Assembly (NCBI GenBank): GCA_036874045.1 | Contig: CM072336.1 | Span: 17,293,001-17,357,000, forward strand | Source: Cymodocea nodosa | Taxonomy: Eukaryota > Streptophyta > Magnoliopsida > Alismatales > Cymodoceaceae | Reading direction: 5' to 3' | DNA length: 64,000 bases | In this document: in pieces, positions 22,691 through 33,383 of the stretch | Numbering within the stretch: the stretch's first letter is position 1 | Layout of the letters: each line of letters begins with the position of its first letter | The notes under the pieces: generated by a model | Databases searched by the model: none | Told to the model about the DNA's origin: nothing | The model's input: the letters and a program-made list of their open reading frames with translations, nothing else | Translations under genes and position numbers: made by a program

Positions 22691-24436
22691 AGTATGATTC
22701 TATGTTTTTAATGTTGTGTGTAGTCTGCATTTATTTTTAGAAGAAAAAAAAAAGAAGAAAAAGAAAAACAAAAATATCAATCTAGTTTGTTAGTATCTAT
22801 TCTGATAAACTAACTGACTTGCTTGTGAGCCACCAAAGGCATAGGAGCCTGGGTTCCACACAAGACACTGATTTATCAATATCTGTTAAATGTTATTTTG
22901 TTATATATTCTGCTTTTATCTGTGAATGAAAAGTTTGTCAAAATCAAAAATCGGAGTATACAAAAGGAGATACAAACGAAACAAGATATGTAATTGATTA
23001 CTTATCTTGAATTTAGATTTAAACTCAATTCGTGGAGTTATTCATTAACTTAACAAATTAAGTTCGTTGAGTTAGATGCTAAGTCAACGAAACAATATTC
23101 ATGCCTGTTATAATTACTGTATTTATTATCAAATCTTTTACATTGAGGACAATGCAAAAAAATAGGTATGGGGGAGGTAATTAAAGTAACAGCCATATAA
23201 GTTTGTTAATTAAAGGAATTAGAATGGTACTACAAAGTTTTATGGAAATTGATAATTGAGACTGTAATTTTTTTTAAGAACTGTAACTACTTGAATGTTA
23301 TATTTAGAATCTTATATAAGATGCTACAAATTTTACTACTCATACAAGTCTAGATATAGTACCTTATGTTTTTGCTGAAATTTATGAGTTTAATAGTTTC
23401 ATGATTTTAAAAAGAAATCAGAATGTTTAACTGAAACTCTGAAATCCTAAAAGAGCAGAAATGTTGATTTTTGGATTAAAGGAAATACATATGATCAATG
23501 ATACATTTAATTTGAATGATTAAACTTGTAGAATGATTTATGTGTAGATCTTATTAAACTACAGGAAAAAGTATGAGCTTATTGATATGAATTCATATTT
23601 TCAGTAAATAATAAAAGTAGGACTATATGAGATTGGTGTTTTATTACATCTGTATTAATAAAATACGTACATATACTATGTTAAAAAAAAAAAAAAAAAA
23701 AAATTTTGAGAGTTTATTGACTTGTTTGATCACTAGCCTTTTGCACTTGAGCAAATAGGTATGTAAAGATTGTTGACTTGAAAAAGGACTCTTTAAATCT
23801 GGCAACCTAAGATCCTGATCAGATTTGGGATTGTTGACTAAAAGCTCGATACATGGGTATACTAGAAAGCTCTTGTATGATTCAAGCTTGTCAAATTAAC
23901 TTTTAAAAGTACAAATATGCATATACTACTTTGAAAAGATACAAGTGTTTTGTGAAATACAGATATCTTCTGAATTGAGTATATGTTCTATTATCTAAAA
24001 TTGTAGAAGTATGAATCTAGAATAGACTTTTGAAGTTGTTTATTTGAGATACAATTCTTTATTCTATTTGTCTTAATCATATTGAATTGGATTGTACTTT
24101 GATTTATATGTACTTGAAATTTATTCTGGAAATCATATTGGAAAATTCAGGATGACAAATGTTGAAAAGAAAAAATTGATAATATAATTAACACCTATGT
24201 GATGCTAATATATTTTGTATGTAATTTACATATATTCTAAATATATTTGCAGGTTGAATAGGAGAAAACAAAGTTAAAATAGATTATTGAAGCATACAGA
24301 ATATCTATATAGTAATCTAATTTATTATTCTGAAGAAGACTGAAATGAAGAATTAAATCTAGCACTTTAGAAAGACTAATTAGTTAGATCTTAGTTTGCT
24401 AAGGGACTAGCAAAATTTAAGTATGGGGGAAGTGTT
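22691..24436 (+). other. 3' untranslated region of Athila copy A with two polypurine tracts
   Basis: Non-coding but conserved in all three copies. It contains a block near 22825-22870 (GTGAGCCACCAAAGGCATAG), a hairpin pair at 23025-23095, the Athila hallmark CATTGAGGACAATGCAAAA followed by GGTATGGGGGAGG (23142-23178), an A-tract at about 23682-23702, and the final PPT AAGTATGGGGGAAG (about 24420-24436) abutting the LTR. I see no gene here. Confidence 0.75.
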
Positions 24437-26323
24437 TAGAATGAAAAAGTGCATAATATTAACGGTTAAATGATGGTTAATTACATAATATTTAGCTTAT
24501 CATATGAGAATTAAGCCATTATGTTATAATTGCACTATTATATGCTTTAATGAAAGAATCTGCATAATTCCAGGGAATTAATGTTAATTTAGTACATTTC
24601 TGAACTGTCGGTAAATTGCAGGCTATGAAATTCTTAACTATCCGAATTTTCTGTTATTTCAAAGAGTTATGTTTAATGTACCGAACAATTATATTTTAAA
24701 TGCTTAAAGAATATTTTATTATTTCCTGGATTACACATGTTGAAACTACAATGCATGACTTAAGTGGATTTTCGGTAAGTTATCTGTTAACTATCCGAAA
24801 TGCATCTGAGCATCGGATAGTTAGGTTCGTAAGTGTTCGAAATATTTGAACTTGTTAAGATAGAATTATGCATGTGTCGAATTTAAATGCTTTAGTATAT
24901 CATATGAGATGCACATGTTTAACTCGTTAAATTAGCATAACTATACGCGTTGAGTTATATGAATCCACACTAAGGTAACGCATTATGTTAGCGGCTTATT
25001 TCTTTATTACACGTGTTTTATAGTTAAATCAACGAAGTAAGTTCATTGAGTTATCTATAACTCCATAGACCATTTATTTTTCTAATATGCCACTATAGCG
25101 GTTATAGAAACAGGGCATTCGAAGGAAAACCACGATTGCATGTATCATGTAGGAAATCACTCGTGGAAGGAAGAAGAAATCACCATCATTGATATGAATG
25201 AAGGAAATCCAACCGATCATCAAAGCAGAAGCAGTTACTACTAAGAAATATAAAAGACAATGAGAAAAAAACGAAGAAGTGTGGCTAGTGTGTGTAGAGG
25301 AGGAGGACCGTGTTAACTGCAGGCAACGACGGAAGTTCCCTGAAGTTCCACACTACCATCACCACCACCACCATAATCACCAACCATCAAAGGTCTGTGA
25401 GGATATTTTCCTGATGTCGGGTCGATTCCGAGCCAAACACGGTGCTTGACAACCACTATGAGGAGTGATCGCGTCATAGGAAGGGAAGCCATTTTCACCA
25501 AGCACCGACTCATATCTCAAGAGATCATAAAGCTTCTAGCCTTGGTTTTGGGTTGATAGCGGTATGCTGAAGAGGAGATCAACTTGCAATTCTAGACTCA
25601 CGATTCTATAGGGAGAGGAGACAAAATTGTAAGTGGTTAAATTTTCATTGGTGTAATCGCGTCCCATGTAGTGACAGAAGTTTTTACTATCAATAGATAT
25701 TACTTTTACATTTCACCTTTCGCCCATTTTCATGATCATATCAAAACAAAAATACCAAAAACAACTTATCTGTGTTTATAGTTAGTATTTGAGTGTTGTA
25801 TTGTTTGTTTTGTATCGTGATTAATGTTATCATTGTTAGTTTTTGAAATATTTCATGTTTGCTTAATTTAGAAAATAGTTTTACAGTTTACTGAAATTAA
25901 ATCGTTCCCGATACTTAAAGATTTTAATGGTTATTGTTTGAAATATCTGAATGTTAATGTTGCTGAATGATAAATCTAATATTAACTAGCATTAAATAAC
26001 TTAATTGATGTTATTTACAATCTGTGGAACCACCCAATGGTTGGTCGAATTCCTCTGTAAATAGTAGTATTAAACTAGTTGGATAGCTTCGCTGAGTTAC
26101 TTCAATTCCACGAGGTTAGTTCGTTGAGTGAGCTATAACTCAATGGAGTGCTTACTGAATATATAAATTTCATTATTAAAACCGGAACAGTACACAATTC
26201 TTCCTCAATTCTTTGTAGGATCAACTTGTACTTTCTCACAAATACAATATACACTATGTACTTGCAGTTAAAATACAAATTGGAATTAACATCTAATTTG
26301 TGTGAAAGATAGTTTGTTGACTT
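24437..26323 (+). repeat. 3' LTR of Athila copy A (incomplete at its right end)
   Basis: Begins TGTTTAGAATG directly after the PPT and can be followed to about 26323, where sequence of copy B integrase begins. U3 contains both TTCGG..AGTTA/TAACTATCCGAA hairpins (24771-24799 is a clear one) and CGTTGAGTTA hairpins (about 25025-25065). A TATA box lies at 25248-25256. The GACCTGTACTT-like end block seen in the other LTRs is altered here. Confidence 0.8.
25248..25256 (+). promoter_or_regulatory. TATA box in the Athila LTR (copy A)
   Basis: ATATAAAAG preceded by a GCAGTTACTACTAAG stretch. The same box and context recur in the other LTR copies (41493, 46119, about 54476 and 60201), so it is the likely pol II promoter of the family. 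Confidence 0.6.
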
Positions 26324-26966
26324 CATATCTCCGCAAATAAGTGGACAAGTAGAAAGTGCAAACAAACAAATTAAGTTAATCTTAGAAAAGTAGTAAATCC
26401 TACTAGAACAGAATGAGCTAATAGATTGATAGATGCACTTTGGGCTTATAGAACTACTTATAAGACAAGTTTAAGTATGTCACCTTTTAGGCTAGTATAT
26501 GAAAAATATTGTCATTTACCAGCTGAAATTGAACATAAAGCTTATTGGGCATTAAAAACTCTGAACACTAATTTAAATCAAGCTGTTGATAATAGAAAAA
26601 TACAATTGATTGAATTAGAAGAATTTAGGAATTAAGCTTATTCAAAAACTGTAAGAGAAAAGGAGAAAATGAAGTTTTGGCATGACAAGAAAATTATTCC
26701 AAAAACCTTTGAAATAGGACAAGAAGTATATCTTTACATGACTAGACTCCATAAACATCTAGGAAAATTAAGATCTAGATGGGTAGGACCTTATATATTT
26801 CGAATTATTTATCCTTATGGAGGGAGCTATTGAAATTGAAAATCCAAAAAATCAAAATATATTTAAAGTAAATGGACAAAGACTTAGACCTATTTTGAAA
26901 ATACCAAAAAGTTCCTTTGGAATTATAGAAGAAGTAAGAGTAGAGGATTACTCGAGCTTCACTTAG
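26324..26966 (+). pseudogene. Athila copy B, end of integrase
   Basis: Starts within the integrase core at the GQVESANKQIK block (the Glu of the D,D,E triad) and runs through ALWAYRT, MSPFRLVYEK and the GPY-like module to the same SSFT end of pol as in copies A and C. Confidence 0.85.
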
Positions 26967-27690
26967 TAAGAAATTTTCTAAGTATATATAAAAAAAAACT
27001 TTATTTAAATATAATCACAGTTAAACCGAAAGGAATTATCAGTTTTACACATATTTTAAAAAGAAAAAACATTATTGCGATTCAACCGATAGGATCCATC
27101 AGTCTGATTGAAACACATAAAAAAATATATATACATTATATTTAGTTTAATGTCGATGTTACCGAAGTATAGTATCGGTTCAATTGATAGAAAAAAAATA
27201 TATATATATATATATATATTTAATTTAGGTTCAATCGAGGAATATAACGGTTTGACAAAAAAATTTTAAAATGTTGGAAAATTGAGAATCGACTAAACTG
27301 AAATTCTTCAGTCTTGATCGAAGTAAAAATTATTATTATATGCATTTTTATTAAATATAACTTTACGAGAAGTCTGTTGAGTTACACTTAACTCAACGAA
27401 CTTACTCCGTTGAGTCTAGGATAAGTTAACAAATTTACCCTGTTGAGTTAACTCTAACTCAATGGAGTACTGTAGTGAAGTCCACGGACTAAGTCCGTGG
27501 AGTTAACCGTAATTCCACAAATGAGAAAGTGAGAGTTTTGCATGAGAAGTGACCTGATTGCCTGCTTAAACTTAAAGCTTATTTATACTAAACTAAGGGT
27601 TTAAGGGCATTATCTGTAGAATCATTTAGAACTTAGAACAATAAGGATCAGAGTGATTCCATTCCGTTGTGTAACTCCACGATAAGGAAG
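26967..27690 (+). repeat. Hairpin-rich spacer after pol (copy B)
   Basis: Same plan as 16083-16758: CGGTT/AACCG-type inverted repeats at about 27020-27330 (with a (TA)n run near 27195-27220), then GAGTTA-class hairpins at 27370-27520. The palindrome TCCACGGACT-A-AGTCCGTGGA is at 27481-27501, a perfect 10-bp stem. Confidence 0.75.
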
Positions 27691-29916
27691 ATGACACCTG
27701 AGTTCTAGGAAAATGCAATTAACACGTCAAAATTTCTCAAAGATTCAGAGGAATGGCACACAAGGTACAAAATCAGGAATACGATGAGGGAAAAAGTGCT
27801 ACAAAAGGTAGAATCTGACCTTTTCTACTAGAGGAAAGTATTAGTAGATTTAGGTATACAAATACCACTGATTATGGAAACAAGAATAAAAGTTGCTATG
27901 GAAGTTGCTATAAGTAGAGAGAGAAGAATCAGGCCAAATAACGAAGTTACCCTAGAACTAATCCAATGTAAGTCCCGACTCTGGTTCAAAACATGCATAG
28001 GTAGACAGGCTTAATAGGCAATCTAGGAGCAACAAAGGAAAGAAAATGAAGAACAAGCAACTAAATAACAAGAGGAGCCGACTGCTGAAAGACCTATTCT
28101 TAAGGAACAGCAGTTAGGACCTTCGATTCCACCACTAAGGCCATTAGAACAAGCAGCAATTTTAAGGCATTCTACTAAGGAAGAAATAAAAGAATTTCAA
28201 GAATTGGTTCAAATTGGAAAAGACCAAGGAGAACTAGAAGAGTTGGCAGTAGCTATAGTACATCTTGTGTTTGATGTACAGTGTAAAAAGAGGGTTGTAG
28301 AAAAGTTGAAAGCCCAATATAAAATTAAAGTGGAACAACATCAAGAAGCTACTGCTAGACCTACTGCAAGGGGAGTTGAAGCTGATCCTTCAAGACTAGT
28401 AATTATGGAAAAAGTTAAATAAAAAGAGCTAGTACCTGTGGCTCAAAGGCCTGTAGAGCCTATTTTTATAAATTTAATCTCAGAAGAAGAAAAGGAAGAC
28501 CAGGCACAATTAATCAGAAGAAGGAAAGGAAAAGAAATAGTGTCTGAACATCAAGAATAGATTAAATGTGAGATGCAAATATTAGTAGGGCTTGTAGAGC
28601 CGAGTTTTGTGAACCTAATATTCGATTCTGAGTAGTAGTAGCAACAGCAAGAGCAAAGAGAAGAAGAAAATTAGGCTAAAACTAGTTTGTAGCCTGTACA
28701 AGCAGAAGAAACAGAAATTAAGGCAGAAGCTAATTTGTTAGTAACTCCATCCCAATCTGCCACAGAATCAGAAAGAACAGTGACAATGCAGATTGGTAGT
28801 CAGGAGGAAGAACAAAATGAACAAGAAGCTGAACAATTACATATGGAAAGAGATGACTCGACAGCTTCCATTGAAGAGCAAAGAACACTTCAGCAAATTT
28901 TAGACAGAATTCAAGACAAAGTGGAGAGTTTTGTCAGCTTACCACCACAGACAAAAGTAGAAGCTAAAATGCAAGAATCTTCGGAGCATTTTCAGCAAAT
29001 TCAAGTTTAGCACATGGAAGAGGAAGTTCAAGAACAAACCCCTCTAGAGCAACAAATTCACATTCCTAACCCGACTGAAACAATAGTTTTGAATGAAGTA
29101 CACTTTTAGAGTTAGGAAGTATATAATAAATACCAAGAGATTAGGGGTTATGATATCATTTATAGTAGACCAACAAATTAGGACAGGATGCAAGAAATTA
29201 AGGATTTATTTGATTTCCAAGGTCTACTACAGTTTATTTCTCAAGAAAGAGGGCATGCAGTATATGAGAATCTAGTGCCCTACTTTTATGCAAACTTAAG
29301 AGAAGGAGAAAGAGGATTAATTTCCAATGTAGAGCAAGCTGATGTACAAATAACACCAAAGCTTCTCCACAGCATTTTAGGATTGAAGAATGAAAGACTA
29401 GAAATTCTAGAAAGCACAACTACAATCGAGTGGACAGAACAGATCATAAAGGAGTGTTTAGCTATCAATCCTAGTGTGCCATTATTAAATAGACTGAAGC
29501 ACCTAAATGGTAAAGCACACATGATAGCTAACATTTTGATTAAGAATGTCTACCAATGACAAGGCCATGATATAAAACTAAGTCAATTTGTCAAATGGGC
29601 CACATATGCAGTTGTGAATAGAATTCAGATAAATTGGTTTGCAATTTTTATCTCTAAGCTGAGAACAGTGAAGAAGAAATTATATTATGGAGATTTGATT
29701 CCACTATTGATGGTGGATTGTATTGATTTCACAAGATGGGCATCCAAAAGGATAAGATCTAGAACCATTTTAGTGAAAAAATATAGAAATTATGCTGCTG
29801 CAGAGATTGCTGAACCTTCTAGAGGAATGATAGGAGCTGTAAAAAGGATAAACCAATTAGAGCAACAATTAGAAAAACTCTAGAAGGAAGTAGATGAACT
29901 TAGGAGAAAAGATTAA
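27691..29916 (+). pseudogene. Long 3' ORF with plant-transposon-protein-like domain (copy B)
   Basis: Homologue of 16759-19007 along its whole length. It has an EEWHTRYKIRNTMREK start, an acidic Gln/Glu-rich middle, the folded domain at about 29188-29830 (MQEIKDLFDFQ, ERGHAVYENLV, LISNVEQADVQITPKLLHS) and a C-terminal heptad pattern. Broken, with more than ten breaks. Confidence 0.65.
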
Positions 29917-30899
29917 ATTGTATTGTTCGTCTACTTCTATATATTTGTATAAAAAATATCTGAGTGATTGTAATGTAAACTATCCATATAAATAAATGTA
30001 TGTTTTTTAGATGTATTTACATTTATATTTGAGAATGATGTAATGAATGAATTATCTTGAATATTATATAATTGTTTGAACAAGATGCAAGATTATTTAA
30101 AATATATACAAATTTGTTGAATGACAGGATTAAATGCAAGATAACTAGTTAATGCCTGAAAATATCTACATGCTACATAGTAAAATATAAATTCTGTATA
30201 ACATGTAATGAACTATAAGTTAAATATTTATATAATGTTTAGATTCAAATGAGTTTTAAAGTAGAACATTTCATTAATGACATGTATTTAACTTTATTTA
30301 AGTTAATAGGATGCAAGAGGAAAAATATATATATATAAGTTAATACGAGAAGTTTTTAGAAGTTGCTAAGTGTTAACTCAACGAAGTAAGTTCGTTGAGT
30401 TAACCTTAACTCTGCGAGGTCAATAATATAATATAAGGTCACTCCGTTGAGTTATCTGTAACTCAACAAAGTTAGTCCGTAGAGTTAGCAATAGTAACTG
30501 AAGCTAGTTTGTTGAGTTAACTGTAACTCAACGAGGTTAGTTCGTGGATTAAGCTAAATGGTTATTCTTTTAGCCATGAACAAAACTTCATGAGTTTAGC
30601 GATTACTAAAATTTGAAATTAGAAGCGGCACACATACCCATAAAAATAGGAGCCATACTACAAGTTACAAGACACGTTCTTGCAACGAGATTCATTTGCT
30701 TTATGGACGTGCATTATAAATATAGAATAGAATGTTATTTACGAGTTACCAGCACTTAAGGAAGAAAAGGAAATTCATTGGGGAATTGAAAGGAGAAGCA
30801 GTTAATTCAACTTCATCTGTCAACAACTATTTACTGAATATAAAGCTTCAAACTGATATGTAATTAATCTTCTGCTATTTTACATTATGTTAAGAGTTT
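29917..30899 (+). repeat. Spacer with GAGTTA hairpin cluster between 3' ORF and capsid (copy B)
   Basis: Non-coding. The hairpin cluster is at 30370-30560 (TTCGTTGAGTTA/TAACTCAACGA pairs, for example around 30441-30470). A short (TA)n run lies near 30330. Otherwise nothing recognisable. Confidence 0.7.
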
Positions 30900-32246
30900 A
30901 TGAGCATATGGATTCGTTCTTCTAGCACTAAACGATTAGTAAGAACACATACACAGGATTATTCAACACAGAAACGTACTGAAAAATTTTCTGAATTAGA
31001 CTTTAACGAAATCCTTAGGGGTGTAACTAAACTTTCTTTAAAAGAGAACGAAGATATGGCTGCTCTAGTAGAGAAACCATTAGGGGAAATTCTATATCCT
31101 AAATTAGTTGACGAACCTTCATGTATTCGATTGCCAAACTTTGAGGGAGACAAGTTTGAACTGAATTCTAATTATATTAGTCAATTACCACATTTTCATG
31201 GATTAGAAAGAGAGGATGCCTATTATTTCCTTAGATAATTTAATGAAGTTTGTCAAATGATGAAAATGCCGAACATAAGTATTGATGCTATTAAACTTAG
31301 ATATATCTCTTTTGTTTTAAAAGACACAGCTAAGAGATAGTTATATACTCTATCGCCTTATTCAATTTCTGCATGGACTAAATTTTGCTTTGTTTTTCTG
31401 AAAGAATATTATCCAACACATCAAACGATTAAAAAGAAGGAAATATTAATGTGTAGCCAAAAACAAAGAGAATCATTTTGGAAATATTTTGAAATATTTA
31501 AAGATTTACTGACTCAATGTCCACATCATGCAATGAGTAAAGTACACTTAATAGGTATAATTTATGAAGGCATAGATGTTTCAACAAAATCTTTATTAGA
31601 ATCTACTTGTCAGAATGGATTTTTAAAATTGTGTAGTGAAGAAGCATGGGCATATTTAGAAAATTTTGCAAAAAGAACTACATAGTGGGAAAACTCGGCT
31701 GAAGCTATTACAGATAAAAGAATATTACCAAGGGGAATGCATGAAATAGATTCAAGCATGATGCTTGAAGTTAAATTAACTGAATTAACAAAGAAAATAG
31801 AAGAGTTATCATTAAATCAAAAGGTAGCAGAAAAAAATGCAAACGTTAATGATTTAGATATTATTTATGCTAGAAACCAGAAATATAACTTTGGAAATTC
31901 TTATAACCCTAATTGGAGAAATCACTCGAATTTATCTTGGAGAAACAACAATTTCCAAGGAGGAGAAAATATAAATAACAAAAATATAAGTTATGAAGCT
32001 TTAATTGAATAAAGATCTAGAATAGAAAAATTAGAAAAGATAATCCAACAATTAAACAATCATTTGGATTTTGTATTTGGAAATGCTACAATTCAAAATC
32101 AAAATAGAAATAGAAATATACCCCCTAGACAGAAAGAATTAATGGAAGTTAGACCTATTAGAGAATTGCCAATGCAAGAAATACCTAATCCTATCAACAG
32201 AAATGTTAATGAAATTGATACCTCCTCTAGGAAGGTAGGTGAATGA
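30900..32246 (+). pseudogene. Gag capsid ORF downstream of pol (copy B)
   Basis: Starts ATG AGC ATA TGG ATT CGT, then the Athila capsid blocks IRLPNFEGD, NYISQLPHFHGLEREDAYYF, KYFEIFKDLLTQCPHHAMSK and the SYNPNWRNHSNLSWRNNN block, ending in an EVRPIRELPMQEIPNP-type tail. No CCHC knuckle is seen within it. Position and borders equal those in copies A and C. Broken, with several breaks. Confidence 0.85.
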
Positions 32247-32463
32247 AACAGTATAACTGAAGTAACTATGTATAATATAGAAAGTAGAAAAATATAAAAA
32301 AAAGAAGAAGTAAGTTTAATTATAGTTAGTAGTATCGTAGAGTTATTACTTAACTCAACGAACTTAATCCGTTGAGTTATAACCTAACTCCACAAGGGTG
32401 TGAAGTAGCCATGTTAATTTTGTCTCTACTAATTATTGTTTATGTTAGACTGAATCACAATAG
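32247..32463 (+). repeat. Hairpin spacer before the F-box ORF (copy B)
   Basis: 32338-32400 repeats the linked inverted repeats of 21415-21485 (TAACTCAACGAACTTAATCC, then GTTGAGTTA, then a CTCCACA arm). The acceptor-like ACAG seen in copies A and C is not conserved here. Confidence 0.6.
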
Positions 32464-32937
32464 ATGGAATTGATGAAATTACCATTGGATGCACTAAAGG
32501 AAGTACTGAGTAACCTATTAGCTAAAGATCTGTGCAGATTGTGTTGTGTATCAAAGGAAATCAAAGAGTGTGTTAGAGAAAAAATATTGTCATAGACTAC
32601 AAGCTGCAAAAATGACTAAGATTAGAGATGGATTTTTATGGAAGTCATTTAATCGTAGTTCAATCTGCTATGAATATCTGAATATAGAAGAAACTGCTGG
32701 AATTCCACCCAATACATTTGAAGGAATAGATCATATTATGGGGATGGATGAAGGATTAATTATATACAGAACCAAACCAAGGTATGCAATTTTGTTACCC
32801 AACATTTTGATTAGAAATCCTATCACAATAGAAGAATGGAATATAGAAAGGCCTAATAGATATGAAGTACCAATTGAAAATTGTGAGTCAACTTTAATAT
32901 TTTCTGATAAAAATTTGACCATTCCTGAAAAATTATA

Positions 32938-33315
32938 TGTTGTACGGAAAGATCAAACAAACGTGGAGCATCTAGGGGTGGCATAGAGAAGAGATCTGCG
33001 TGGAAGAGAGGATTGCGAGTGAAGAATTCGAAGAACAACAAATTTACGTGGTTCCCCAACATAGGTACGTCTATGGGTGATCAATCTATCGTGATTCCTT
33101 GCTGTATAGTTGCTAGTACAAAGAAGGGGGAGAACGAAATCAAGGGATGGTTTGGCATGGCATGGCATCCCTTGGACATGGATGACCCCTTACATATATA
33201 AGGGCAACGGTTGGTGAAACCCAAAAGACAAGTTTGCCCCTATACAAATTATCAAAGAAATATAACCATATACAAAGACACATACATATACTTGATGGAA
33301 GACACACACATCACA
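32938..33315 (-). repeat. 3' LTR of the Tnt1-like element (378 bp)
   Basis: On the plus strand it runs TGTTGTACGG...CACATCACA. The adjoining internal bases (33316-33335), read on the minus strand, give the purine tract AAGGTGGAGATT, the usual Tork-lineage PPT. Confidence 0.9.
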
Positions 33316-33383
33316 AATCTCCACCTTGTCTTTCATCAATCTTCACCACGAACAGGTGATGGATCACCAAGACCCAACTTGGG

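Larger units (their letters stand above)
3861..26323 (+). mobile_element. Athila-like Ty3/gypsy element, copy A (nested, left end absent)
   Basis: Parts in order: gag linker (3861-6271, with a solo LTR inside), protease, reverse transcriptase, RNase H, integrase (split by the 8678-15113 element), long 3' ORF, gag capsid ORF, F-box ORF, 3' untranslated region, PPT and 3' LTR. Athila assignment rests on the RT and integrase blocks (CIDFRKLN, FPLPFIDQMLE, LMDDF; GIDFMGPFP, SDRGTHFCN) and on the tRNA-Asp-type PBS in its relative at 47253. The element is broken, with tens of breaks over the whole length. The capsid lying downstream of pol is unusual for the lineage and recurs in copies B and C. 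Confidence 0.85.

Noticed and set aside
24437-26966. Copies A and B as a tandem pair made by LTR recombination
   Set aside because: Copy B begins in mid-integrase next to an incomplete LTR of copy A with no PBS or leader between them, which is not the LTR-to-internal junction expected from such recombination.
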